Assembly (NCBI GenBank): GCA_946478975.1
Contig: CAMLEO010000058.1
Coordinates: 1 to 27,878 of the forward strand
Length of the DNA: 27,878 nucleotides
Reading direction: 5' to 3'
Source of the DNA: an uncultured Steroidobacter sp.
GTDB lineage: Bacteria; Pseudomonadota; Gammaproteobacteria; Steroidobacterales; Steroidobacteraceae
Part shown: positions 6,289-14,867 of the stretch, one piece after another
Layout: every line of letters begins with the position of its first letter
Numbering within the stretch: position 1 is the stretch's first letter
Program-made: the position numbers and the translations under genes
The notes under the pieces: generated by a model
What the model saw: only the letters and a program-made list of their open reading frames with translations
Databases searched by the model: none
Told to the model about the DNA's origin: nothing

Positions 6289-9099
6289 ATGAACGCACTC
6301 AGCAACCGGCCACTGGCCAATCGACGACTGGCGGCTGCCGTCGCGCGCACGCTCGGCGTCCCGGCACTGGGCCTGATGTTTGTAACCACCGCCCAGGCAC
6401 AAGCGCAGACACCAACGCAGGCGCCGACGGAATCGAGCGCCAGCGGCGAGAATCTCGAAACAGTGCTGGTCACCGGCATTCGCGCCGGCCTCGAGGATGC
6501 CATCGAGCTCAAGCGCGACTCCGGCAGCATCGTCGAGGCGATCTCGGCCGAAGACATCGGCAAGCTGCCCGACACCAGCATCGCCGATTCGCTGTCGCGT
6601 CTGCCGGGCCTGACGTCACAACGTGCGGAAGGCCGCGCGTCGGCGATCAGCTTGCGCGGAACCGATCCGGGCTTCACGACGGCGTTGTTGAACGGTCGCG
6701 AGCAAGTGAGCACCGGCGACAACCGCAGCATCGAGTTCGATCAATATCCGTCTGAGCTGCTGAGTGCAGTGGTTGTTTATAAAACACCGGACGCGCAGCT
6801 GGTCGGCCAGGGCCTTGCCGGCACGATCGATCTGCGCACTACACGGCCGCTGGATACGCCTCGTCGCGCGATCGCGATGAACGTGCGCGGCGAAGTGAAT
6901 TCTCACAACGACATGGGCGCCGATGCCGACGAGAAAGGCTATCGCGCGAGCTTCTCATACATCGATCAGTTCCTCGACAACACACTCGGCCTGACATTTG
7001 GCTACGCGCATCTGGAATCGCCGCTGGCCATCGAAGGTGCGGGCACGTACGAGCCCTGGCACGCGAACGATCCGGCGATCGACGGTTTCAACTATCACCC
7101 CGAAGTGCCCGGCGGCGTCTTGGTCACCAATGGCATGAAGGTCCGCTCGGACATGGGTGAGAACAAGCGCGACGGCGCGATGGCGGCGTTGCAGTGGCGG
7201 CCGAACGAAAGTTACGAGACCGTGCTCGATCTGTACTACACCAAGCGCAAGCAGACCGACAACGCGCGCAGCCTGGAAGTGAATCTCGGCAACTATCCCA
7301 TCAACGGCGTCGGCTTCGCGAACCCGGTGATCGTCGACAACACTGTGGTCGCCGGCAATCTGCTCAATCGAGTGCCGCTGGCCCGCAACTTCCTGTTCGA
7401 GACCGAGGACAAGATCTTCGCCACCGGTTGGAACAATCAGTGGCACGCCGGTGCCTGGACGTTCATCGGCGATTTGAGTTATTCCAAGGCTGAGCGCGAT
7501 GAGCGCCAGTACGAGACCAACGCTCAGTACGTGGCCGGCGGCACGTCCAACATTCCCGATTCCGGCTACTTCAGCCTGTCTCGCCACGACATGCCGACGC
7601 TGCGCTTCGATCTGAATTACGCCGATCCGAACAGCGTGCGCCTGGGCCCGACCATTTACGGCCCGGGCTACAGCAAGATTCCGCACATCGAAGACGAGTT
7701 GAAATCGGCGCGCGTCGATGTAGTTCGCGACCTCGACGGCTGGCTGTCCAATGTCACGGTCGGCGTGAACTACTCCGATCGCACCAAGGACAAGTTGCAG
7801 CCGGAAGGCAATCTGTCGACGCGCGGCAATGCCTACTTCCAGGTCGGCAGCGATCATTTGCTGTCACCGACCAATCTTTCCTATGCAAACGCGGGCCGGG
7901 CGCTGGCGTGGGATGTCATGGAAGTGCTGCGCGCGTATTACAACCCGATCGTCTACGGCACGCCGGATCAGCCGGGCTTCGCGTACCTGGTCGGCAAGAA
8001 CTGGACTGTGAACGAAGATGTCACAACCGGTTACGTGAAGAGCAATCTCGACTATGAGTTGTCGTCCAACGTGACTCTGCGCGGCAATGTCGGCGTGCAG
8101 GTGGTGGAGACCGATCAGTCCTCGAACGCGTTGCGGCTGGAGAATGGCACCGCGGTTCCCTTTGAAGACGGCAAGAAGTACACGGACGTGCTGCCCGCGA
8201 TCAACGTCGCCTTCATGCTGCCGCAGGAACAGGCGGTTCGCGTCGGCGTCGCGAAAGAGCTCGCCCGTGCACGCATGGATCAACTGAAGGCGTCGAGCGA
8301 AATCGGCTTCGACTCTGCGACCGGACTGCCCGGCGGCTCTGGAGGCAATCCGCGGCTCGATCCGTGGCGCGCGTATGCCTACGATGTTTCCTACGAGCGC
8401 TACTTCGGGCCCAATGCGTATGTGTCGCTGGCTGGCTTCTACAAAGACCTGGACACTTACATTTATAACCAGACCGTCGCCGATTACGACTTCTCGGACT
8501 TCCTCGCGACCTTGCCACCGGGATACTTCGGCCCAGGCGCGCTGCCGGCCGCGACCGGCCGCTTCACGCAGCCGGTGAACGGCAATGGCGGCGGCCTGAA
8601 GGGCCTGGAGTTGTCGGTGGCGCTCACCGGCGAGTTGTTCACCGATGCGCTCACCGGCTTCGGCGCGTTGCTGAGCGTGTCCGAAACGCGTAGTAACATC
8701 ACGATTCAGGATCCGCCCAACAACCAGTTCACCGGCGGCAACGGCCTCGGCAACATTCCGCTGCCGGGTCTGTCGAAGACGGTGTGGAACGCGACGGTGT
8801 ATTACGAGAACGCCGGCTTCTCCGCGCGTGTGGCAACTCGCGCGCGCTCGAAGTACATCGGTGAGGTGACCAACTTCGCCAACGATCGCGCCTTCAAGTA
8901 CGTGAAGGGCGATCAAATCACCGATGCGCAGATCGGCTATGAGTTCAGCAGCGGCGCGCTGCAGGGGCTGTCGATCCTGATGCAGGTCAATAACATCACC
9001 GACGAGCCTTACATCGCTTACTCGGTCACCGAAACGCGGCAGCAGGATTACCAGCAGTATGGTCGGCAGTACCTGCTTGGCATCAACTACCGGCTCTAA
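6289..9099 (+). CDS. TonB-dependent outer-membrane receptor (Xanthomonas/Caulobacter type), predicted maltodextrin uptake
   Basis: A 936-residue protein starting at ATG 6289 behind GGGGGAA. An in-frame TTG at 6241 overlaps the GH97 stop and is less likely. A signal peptide of about 38 residues ends at AQA. The TonB-box-like segment ENLETVLVTGIRAGLE follows. The plug domain contains AEDIGKLPDTSIADSLSRLP, SAISLRGTDP and FDQYPSELLSAVVVYKTPDA, the signature of the TonB receptor subfamily common in Xanthomonas and Caulobacter. The remainder is a long beta-barrel rich in aromatic strands, ending YGRQYLLGINYRL. These receptors import oligosaccharides across the outer membrane using TonB-ExbBD energy. 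The substrate is inferred from neighbours (GH97, amylase, MFS, GH13) to be maltodextrin; the sequence itself does not prove it. Confidence 0.92.
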   Translation: MNALSNRPLANRRLAAAVARTLGVPALGLMFVTTAQAQAQTPTQAPTESSASGENLETVLVTGIRAGLEDAIELKRDSGSIVEAISAEDIGKLPDTSIADSLSRLPGLTSQRAEGRASAISLRGTDPGFTTALLNGREQVSTGDNRSIEFDQYPSELLSAVVVYKTPDAQLVGQGLAGTIDLRTTRPLDTPRRAIAMNVRGEVNSHNDMGADADEKGYRASFSYIDQFLDNTLGLTFGYAHLESPLAIEGAGTYEPWHANDPAIDGFNYHPEVPGGVLVTNGMKVRSDMGENKRDGAMAALQWRPNESYETVLDLYYTKRKQTDNARSLEVNLGNYPINGVGFANPVIVDNTVVAGNLLNRVPLARNFLFETEDKIFATGWNNQWHAGAWTFIGDLSYSKAERDERQYETNAQYVAGGTSNIPDSGYFSLSRHDMPTLRFDLNYADPNSVRLGPTIYGPGYSKIPHIEDELKSARVDVVRDLDGWLSNVTVGVNYSDRTKDKLQPEGNLSTRGNAYFQVGSDHLLSPTNLSYANAGRALAWDVMEVLRAYYNPIVYGTPDQPGFAYLVGKNWTVNEDVTTGYVKSNLDYELSSNVTLRGNVGVQVVETDQSSNALRLENGTAVPFEDGKKYTDVLPAINVAFMLPQEQAVRVGVAKELARARMDQLKASSEIGFDSATGLPGGSGGNPRLDPWRAYAYDVSYERYFGPNAYVSLAGFYKDLDTYIYNQTVADYDFSDFLATLPPGYFGPGALPAATGRFTQPVNGNGGGLKGLELSVALTGELFTDALTGFGALLSVSETRSNITIQDPPNNQFTGGNGLGNIPLPGLSKTVWNATVYYENAGFSARVATRARSKYIGEVTNFANDRAFKYVKGDQITDAQIGYEFSSGALQGLSILMQVNNITDEPYIAYSVTETRQQDYQQYGRQYLLGINYRL

Positions 9100-10924
9100 A
9101 CGGCCGCACGTTCAGGGCCGCCCATGGCGGGCGGCCCTGGTGGCGGTGTGCGCTGTGTTCGCGCTCGCTGCCCGCGCCGAGACGTTTCGCGATCGCCTGC
9201 CGCAGGATGAAATCATTTACTTCCTGCTGCCGGACCGGTTCGAGAACGGCGATCTCAACAACGATCGCGGCGGCTTGAAGGGCGGTCGTCTCGAGACTGG
9301 CTTCGACCCTACGCACAAAGGGTTTTATCACGGCGGCGATCTGCGCGGCCTGATCGCTCGGCTCGATTACATTCAAGGGCTCGGCGCCACCGCGATCTGG
9401 CTCGGGCCGATTTATAAGAACAAGCCGGTGCAGGGCGCGAAGGGGCAGGAGTCCGCCGGCTATCACGGCTACTGGATCACCGACTTCACGCGTGTCGATG
9501 ATCACTTCGGCACCAATGCCGATATGACGGCGTTTGTGGATGCCGCTCATGCGCGCGGCATGAAAGTTTATTTGGACATCATCACCAATCACACGGCGGA
9601 TGTGATTTCGTACCGGCAGTGCCCGGACAGCAGCTGCCCGTATCGCTCGCGAGCCGATTATCCATACGCGCGAGCGGGCGGCACTGACGGCGCCGCCATC
9701 AACGATGGCTTTCTCGGCGACAACGTAGAGACGGCGCCGAACTTCGCCAGGCTCAGACGAGCCGACTTCGCCTATGACGTGTTCGTGCCGCCGGCTGAAG
9801 CGAAAGTGAAAGTGCCGGCGTGGCTGAACGATCCCATCTACTATCACAACCGCGGCAACAGCACGTTCGCAGGTGAGAGCTCGACGATGGGTGACTTCGT
9901 CGGGCTCGATGACCTCATGACCGAGAACCCACGCGTCGTGCAGGGCTTCATCGAGATTTACACGCAGTGGATCGAACGCTTCGGCGTGGATGGCTTTCGT
10001 ATCGATACCGCGCGGCACGTGAATCCGGAGTTCTGGATGAGCTTCGCGCCGGCCATGATCTCGGTGGCGAAAGCGCATGGCATTCCTCACTTTCACATTT
10101 TCGGCGAGGTCGCCTCGGACCAGCTCGATCCATCGCCGCTGGCGCGGGCCACGCGAGTGGACAAGCTGCCGACGATATTGGACTTCGCGTTCCGCGCCGG
10201 TGTGATCGAAGCGCTGGCCAAGGGTGCAGGATCGGACAAGCTCGCGACGGTGTTCAATGGCGATGCGTTGTATGAAGGCGGCGAGGCGACGGCGATCCAG
10301 CTGCCAACGTTCGTCAGCAATCACGACGCGGGCCGATTCGCGTATTACGTTCGCAAACACCGTCCCGACGCGAGCGCCGCCGAAGTATTGCAACGAACGT
10401 TGCTGGCGCACGCGATGATGTTCACCTTGCGCGGCGTGCCGGTGGTGTACGCAGGTGACGAGCAGGGCTTCGTCGGCGACGGCAACGATCAGGACGCACG
10501 CGAAGATATGTTTCCGAGCAAGGTCGCCAGTTACAACGACAACGTATTGCTGGGAACGACGGCGACCACGGCGCAGAGCAATTTCGACCGGTCGCATCCG
10601 ATTTACACCGCCATCGCGCGATTGGCAGCGTTGCGCCGTGATCACGTCGCCCTGCGTCGAGGGCAGCAGATCGTTCGCAGCTATGGCGACCAGGCGGGAT
10701 TGTTCGCGGTGTCGCGTGTCGATCCGCAGACGCACTCTGAAATACTCATCGCCTTCAACACATCGACGGCGCCAATCGAGGCCAATGTGGAGGTGAATGT
10801 GCAATCCGCTGCGTTCACTTCGCTCGCAGGAGCGTGTGCTGCCAAGCCGGGCGCGCCGGGTTCGTATAAAGTGTCGCTGGAGCCGTTGAGCTACGTGATC
10901 TGCGCTTCGCACGAGCCCACCTGA
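9059..10924 (+). CDS. Secreted GH13 alpha-amylase
   Basis: A 621-residue protein with a signal peptide whose hydrophobic core is about residues 25-37 (AALVAVCAVFALA), ending ARA, preceded by a basic, unusually long n-region. The only ATG gives a 41-base overlap with the receptor gene; a shorter alternative start (for example near 9116) would need a rare codon. The GH13 domain begins IIYFLLPDRFENGD. It shows YHGYWITDFTRVDDHFG, DIITNHT, GVDGFRIDTARH (nucleophile Asp316), HIFGEVA (acid/base Glu350) and VSNHDAGR (Asp423). A beta-sandwich C-domain occupies roughly the last 100 residues and contains a Cys pair. It should cut starch or glycogen outside the inner membrane into maltooligosaccharides for the upstream receptor. 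It may be extracellular or periplasmic; no carbohydrate-binding module is visible. It lies 17 bases before the permease gene. Confidence 0.9.
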   Translation: MVGSTCLASTTGSKRPHVQGRPWRAALVAVCAVFALAARAETFRDRLPQDEIIYFLLPDRFENGDLNNDRGGLKGGRLETGFDPTHKGFYHGGDLRGLIARLDYIQGLGATAIWLGPIYKNKPVQGAKGQESAGYHGYWITDFTRVDDHFGTNADMTAFVDAAHARGMKVYLDIITNHTADVISYRQCPDSSCPYRSRADYPYARAGGTDGAAINDGFLGDNVETAPNFARLRRADFAYDVFVPPAEAKVKVPAWLNDPIYYHNRGNSTFAGESSTMGDFVGLDDLMTENPRVVQGFIEIYTQWIERFGVDGFRIDTARHVNPEFWMSFAPAMISVAKAHGIPHFHIFGEVASDQLDPSPLARATRVDKLPTILDFAFRAGVIEALAKGAGSDKLATVFNGDALYEGGEATAIQLPTFVSNHDAGRFAYYVRKHRPDASAAEVLQRTLLAHAMMFTLRGVPVVYAGDEQGFVGDGNDQDAREDMFPSKVASYNDNVLLGTTATTAQSNFDRSHPIYTAIARLAALRRDHVALRRGQQIVRSYGDQAGLFAVSRVDPQTHSEILIAFNTSTAPIEANVEVNVQSAAFTSLAGACAAKPGAPGSYKVSLEPLSYVICASHEPT

Positions 10925-10941
10925 AGGCCCACCGGAAGGTC

Positions 10942-12453
10942 ATGAGCCCTCGCATGCAAAAGCCCGCGCTGTCGTTCTGGCAAATCTGGAACATTTGTTT
11001 CGGCTTCCTGGGCATTCAGTTCGGCTTTGCGCTCCAGAACGCGAACGTCAGCCGCATCTTCCAGACCTTGGGTGCGGACGTGGACCAGATCCCGGTGCTG
11101 TGGATCGCCGCGCCGCTCACCGGTCTGATCGTCCAGCCCATCGTCGGTTACTACTCCGATCGAACCTGGACGCGCCTGGGCCGCCGCCGCCCTTATTTCC
11201 TGTTTGGGGCAGTGGCCTCGACGCTCGCGCTGTTTCTCATGCCGAATTCATCGGCGCTGTGGATGGCGGCAGGACTGCTGTGGATTCTGGATGCGTCCAT
11301 CAATGTTTCCATGGAGCCGTTTCGCGCCTACGTCGGCGACCAGCTGCCGCCGCGGCAGCGGCCGACCGGCTATGCAATGCAGAGTTTCCTGATCGGCGTG
11401 GGCTCGGTGGTTGCAAGCTTGTTGCCGTGGATTCTCGCCAGGCTCGGGGTATCGAACACGGCGGGAGCCGGCGAAATTCCAGACACCGTCAAATATGCCT
11501 TCTACTTTGGCGGCGCGATGCTGTTGGGCGCGGTTAGCTGGACGGTTTTCTCGACTCGCGAATATCCGCCCGATGAATTGAAGAGCTTCGACGACGCGGG
11601 TGTCGTGCGTCATTCCCGAGGCGATCCCACACGAGCCCGTCGCGATGGCGTCGTCTGGCTGGCACTCGGCATTGTTGGGCTGGTCGCGATCTATTCGCTG
11701 CACATGGAGCGGCAATTGTTTCTATTGGCCGGCGGCATCGCGGTATATGGAATCGCGTTGCTGGTCCTGAGCGTTTCCACTAGCAGCACGATGTTTACGG
11801 CAGTGATGTCGGACGTGCACGACATGCCGCCGATGATGCGGCGGTTGGCGGTAGTGCAGTTCTTTTCGTGGTTCGCGCTGTTCGGCATGTGGAGTTACAC
11901 CACCGCGGCGGTCACTCGGCAGTACTTCGGCACGACGGATGTGCAGTCCGCAGCTTATAACGAAGGCGCGAATTGGGTCGGCGTGCTGTTTGCGGCGTAC
12001 AACGCGTTCGCCGCCATCGCCGCGATCGTGATTCCGTTGATGGTCCGGCGTTTCGGGCTGCGCGTGAGCCATTTGATCAATGTATGGCTCGGCGCCGTGG
12101 GGCTGCTGTCTTTCCTGGTGATTCGCGATCCGCAGTGGCTGCTGCTTGCGATGATCGGCGTCGGCTTTGCGTGGGCGTCGATTCTGTCGCTGCCCTATGC
12201 GTTGCTCTCGGACAATCTGCCCGCCGAGAAGATGGGCGTGTACATGGGCATCTTCAATTTTTTCATTGTCATTCCGCAACTGCTGGCGGCCAGCCTGTTG
12301 GGCTTCCTGCTGCGGACGTTCATGGGCGGAGAGCCCATTTATGTGCTGGCGGTCGGCGGCGCGAGCTGGATATTGGCGGGGCTGGCGGTGTTGTGGGTGC
12401 GCGAGCCGACGCCGGAAGTGACGCGGCTCGCTTCATCGACGACTCAGCTTTAG
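10942..12453 (+). CDS. MFS sugar transporter, SLC45/MalT-like (predicted maltose/glucose permease)
   Basis: A 503-residue polytopic inner-membrane protein with about twelve hydrophobic segments. Its N-terminus, SFWQIWNICFGFLGIQFGFALQNANVSRIF, is characteristic of the SLC45-like/MalT sugar-symporter group found beside GH97, GH13 and TonB-receptor genes in Xanthomonas, Caulobacter and Alteromonas-like bacteria. The MFS loop 2-3 motif appears as YYSDRTWTRLGRRRP, and a second conserved stretch is DQLPPRQRPTGYAMQ. GGAAGG precedes the ATG at 10942; a second ATG five codons in is possible. It closes the alpha-glucan operon and should import products of the periplasmic GH97 enzyme by proton symport for the cytoplasmic GH13 enzyme. 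Whether it carries glucose, maltose or both cannot be told here. Its TAG overlaps the azurin stop on the opposite strand. Confidence 0.9.
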   Translation: MSPRMQKPALSFWQIWNICFGFLGIQFGFALQNANVSRIFQTLGADVDQIPVLWIAAPLTGLIVQPIVGYYSDRTWTRLGRRRPYFLFGAVASTLALFLMPNSSALWMAAGLLWILDASINVSMEPFRAYVGDQLPPRQRPTGYAMQSFLIGVGSVVASLLPWILARLGVSNTAGAGEIPDTVKYAFYFGGAMLLGAVSWTVFSTREYPPDELKSFDDAGVVRHSRGDPTRARRDGVVWLALGIVGLVAIYSLHMERQLFLLAGGIAVYGIALLVLSVSTSSTMFTAVMSDVHDMPPMMRRLAVVQFFSWFALFGMWSYTTAAVTRQYFGTTDVQSAAYNEGANWVGVLFAAYNAFAAIAAIVIPLMVRRFGLRVSHLINVWLGAVGLLSFLVIRDPQWLLLAMIGVGFAWASILSLPYALLSDNLPAEKMGVYMGIFNFFIVIPQLLAASLLGFLLRTFMGGEPIYVLAVGGASWILAGLAVLWVREPTPEVTRLASSTTQL

Positions 12454-12920
12454 CCGAACGTCAACTTGCCCTTCATCACCGACCAGTGCCCCGGGTAGGA
12501 ACAGAAGAAGGTGTAATCGCCGCCTTTTTTCAGCGCCGAAGTCGGGAACGTCACGCTGGTCGATTCGCCGCCGCCCACCACCTTGGTGTGTGCGATCACG
12601 CGCTTGTCGTCCTTCGGCACATAGTTGTTCGGCAGGCCCGCGGACATGCCGGCTGTCGCCACCGCCTGGAACACCGACGATTCCGTCAGCACCCAGTTGT
12701 GGCCCATCGCGTTCGCCGGCAGCTTGCCGGTGTGCTTCAACGTGAGTTTCACTTCGGTGCAGTCCGCCGGCACGGCGAGCGACTGCTTGGTGTACTGCAT
12801 GGCATCCGTGGCCTCGATGCTCAGCTCGCAGGTCTTGGCCGCGGCCGCCTGTGTGAGCGGCGCGAATGCGCTCAGGGCGCCCAGTACCAGAGTGGAAGCA
12901 AGAATTCTAGAGAGTGTCAT
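12450..12920 (-). CDS. azu: Azurin, periplasmic blue copper protein
   Basis: A 156-residue precursor with a signal peptide (residues 1 to about 28). Subtracting 28 gives a 128-residue mature protein, the same length as Pseudomonas azurin, and every functional position falls in register. The copper ligands are Gly73 (45), His74 (46) in MGHNWVL, Cys140 (112), His145 (117) and Met149 (121) in FFCSYPGHWSVMKG. The structural disulfide is Cys31-Cys54 (3-26). The FCSYPGHW form resembles Alcaligenes-type azurins. It carries electrons in the periplasm between respiratory partners such as cytochromes and nitrite reductases or peroxidases, but no partner gene is in the window. It is transcribed against the sugar operon, and its TAA overlaps the MFS TAG by four bases. 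An AGG-containing site precedes the ATG. Confidence 0.96.
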   Translation of the reverse strand: MTLSRILASTLVLGALSAFAPLTQAAAAKTCELSIEATDAMQYTKQSLAVPADCTEVKLTLKHTGKLPANAMGHNWVLTESSVFQAVATAGMSAGLPNNYVPKDDKRVIAHTKVVGGGESTSVTFPTSALKKGGDYTFFCSYPGHWSVMKGKLTFG

Positions 12921-13004
12921 TGGTTTACCTGCTCAAGTGGAAAGCCGGAGCGATTCTCCGACCGCGACGATCTGCTTTCAAGCGCGCTGCTTGCGGCTTC
13001 TGCG

Positions 13005-13032
13005 TTGACAAGCCGTGGAACAAGCGTAGCGG
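13005..13032 (+). promoter_or_regulatory. Candidate promoter for tamA-tamB
   Basis: A perfect -35 TTGACA (13005-13010) is followed 16 bases later by a poor -10, TAGCGG (13027-13032), in the 174-base gap between azurin and tamA. The -35 is persuasive and the -10 is not. A transcript from here would contain the hairpin at 13121-13145. Confidence 0.35.
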
Positions 13033-13094
13033 TGAAACGTCCCTACTGGATGGGATCCCAATCCACCTCGACCCGTCACGGTTCCTGACTCGAC

Positions 13095-14867
13095 ATGAGA
13101 ATGCCTGGCCGCGCCCATGGCACGCCTTCCCGGGCGTGTTTTTTTGCCGTGAAAGCGGCATTGATGCTGTCTGTGTCGGGCATCGCGTGTGCCGACCGGG
13201 TCGCGGTGACAATCAACGGCATCGAAGACCCGATTCTCGAATCGGCGCGCGCCAACCTGGAACTGATGCATTACCAGGAGCGTGACGCGTCGCCCGCCGA
13301 AGTGCGCCGGCTGTTCGATCGGGGCAAGGAGCAGATCGAGCGCTCGCTCGAGCCTTTCGGTTATTACAACCCGCAGGTGGACGGCCGGCTGGAACGGCCC
13401 GAACCCGGTAAATTCCAGGCGATTTACGACGTCAAAGTCGGTGAGCCGGTGGTCGTTCAGCAAGAGCGCATCGAAGTGAACCCGGCCGCCGCGGCCCAGG
13501 TCGAGTCGGTGCAGCTCGCGCTTCAACGCTTCGAGCCCAAGCACGGCGCGCGGCTCGATCATGGCCTGTACGAGCACAGCAAGGAGATGATTGCGACGGC
13601 GCTCGCCAACGACGGTTACTTGAAGGCGCAGTTGGTTCGTCACACCGTTTCGGTGGTGAAGAGTGCGAACACCGCCGAGATCGACCTGGCGTGGGATGCG
13701 GGCGAGCGTCATCGCCTGGGCCCGTTGCGATTCTCCGAGTCGCAATTCCCCGACGCGTTCCTGCAAAAATACAAACAGTGGCAGGATGGCGAGTATTACT
13801 CGGCGGACAAAATGCTCGCGCTCCAGCAGGCGCTGGTCGATGCGGATTATTTCTCGTCGGTCGCAGTCACGCCGGATCTGGAACACGCCGCCGACGGCGT
13901 CGTGCCGGTGGATGTGATGCTGATTCCGGCCAAGCGCACGCTCTACACCGCCAACGTCTACGTGAGCACCGACAGCGGCCCGGGCACCAAGCTCGGCATC
14001 GAGCGTCGCTGGTTGAACGATCGCGGTCACAAACTCGGCGGCACGATCGAGTATTCGTCGCGGCTGCAGGAGATCAGCACCAAGTATCAAATTCCCAAGC
14101 CGGGCCTGCGCAACAAGAACTACACCATCGGCGCCGGCTATCGCGACGAGGAAACGGACAGCAGCACGTCTCGCATGGCGCGCCTCGCGGGCACCGAGGT
14201 GCTGGATCGCTGGAGAGGGTTTCAACGCACGCTCGGCCTGCAGTATTTGAACGGCAATTTCGAAATTGCCGATCAGCAGGGCTCGACCAGCCTGCTGTAC
14301 GCCGAAGGGCTGCTGACGCGCAAAGCGGCCGACGATCGATACTTCCCTGCCGCCGGCTACTCGTTGTTATATGGACTGCGCTTTGCGTACGAATCGCTGC
14401 TGTCCGACACGAGCTTTGCGCAGGCTCGCGCCGAGGGTAAATGGCTGAAGAAAGTGGGCAATGATGGACGCGTGATCTTCCGAGCGTCGGTCGGTGCGAT
14501 GATCGTCGATAATTTCGATGCGTTGCCGCCGGAGCTGCGCTTCTTCGCCGGCGGCGATCGTTCCATTCGCGGCTTCGACTATCAGCAGATCGGCGAGACC
14601 AACGCGCAGGGCGGCGTGATCGGCGGCGAATATCTGCTGGTCGGCAGCGGCGAGTACGAACATTTCTTTCTGGAAAAGTGGGGCGCGGCGGTGTTCGTCG
14701 ATGCCGGCGATGCGTTCAAATCGAACTTCGATGCGAATGTCGGCGCGGGCATTGGAGTGCGCTGGAAATCGCCTATCGGGCTGGTGCGCGTCGATATCGC
14801 GCGTCCGGTTGTCTCTGAACTCGACCACGCGTGGCGCGTGCACCTGGTGATTGGACCGGATTTATGA
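13095..14867 (+). CDS. tamA: TamA-like outer-membrane assembly protein (BamA/Omp85 family)
   Basis: Up to 590 residues. After a signal peptide ending near residue 33 (GIACA), three POTRA-like repeats cover roughly 35-265: RLFDRGKEQIERSLEPFGYY, KEMIATALANDGYL and MLALQQALVDADYF are their helices. A 16-strand-type Omp85 barrel follows. It contains FFAGGDRSIRGFDY (Arg492-Gly493-Phe494, the conserved barrel-lumen motif) and ends LVRVDIARP...HLVIGPDL. With TamB it forms the translocation and assembly module that spans the periplasm and helps insert outer-membrane proteins or move phospholipids. The start is uncertain. ATG 13095 gives an arginine-rich leader, while GTG 13149 gives a compact signal peptide (MKAALMLSVSGIACA) lying just after a terminator-like hairpin. 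No clear Shine-Dalgarno supports either. The 3' end overlaps tamB. Confidence 0.92.
   Translation: MRMPGRAHGTPSRACFFAVKAALMLSVSGIACADRVAVTINGIEDPILESARANLELMHYQERDASPAEVRRLFDRGKEQIERSLEPFGYYNPQVDGRLERPEPGKFQAIYDVKVGEPVVVQQERIEVNPAAAAQVESVQLALQRFEPKHGARLDHGLYEHSKEMIATALANDGYLKAQLVRHTVSVVKSANTAEIDLAWDAGERHRLGPLRFSESQFPDAFLQKYKQWQDGEYYSADKMLALQQALVDADYFSSVAVTPDLEHAADGVVPVDVMLIPAKRTLYTANVYVSTDSGPGTKLGIERRWLNDRGHKLGGTIEYSSRLQEISTKYQIPKPGLRNKNYTIGAGYRDEETDSSTSRMARLAGTEVLDRWRGFQRTLGLQYLNGNFEIADQQGSTSLLYAEGLLTRKAADDRYFPAAGYSLLYGLRFAYESLLSDTSFAQARAEGKWLKKVGNDGRVIFRASVGAMIVDNFDALPPELRFFAGGDRSIRGFDYQQIGETNAQGGVIGGEYLLVGSGEYEHFFLEKWGAAVFVDAGDAFKSNFDANVGAGIGVRWKSPIGLVRVDIARPVVSELDHAWRVHLVIGPDL
13121..13145 (+). 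terminator. Terminator- or attenuator-like hairpin inside the tamA 5' region
   Basis: CACGCC (13121-13126) pairs perfectly with GGCGTG (13133-13138) around the loop TTCCCG, and two G-U pairs can extend the stem. It is followed by seven T (13139-13145). It has the form of an intrinsic terminator for rightward transcription. It lies 26 bases inside the longest tamA reading but just before the alternative GTG at 13149. It could end read-through from the sugar operon or attenuate tamAB. Confidence 0.5.

Noticed and set aside
9083..10912. Long minus-strand open frame (609 codons) opposite the amylase gene
   Set aside because: The plus strand carries an intact GH13 protein with all catalytic motifs; the opposite frame has no recognisable motif and is explained by GC-rich codon structure.
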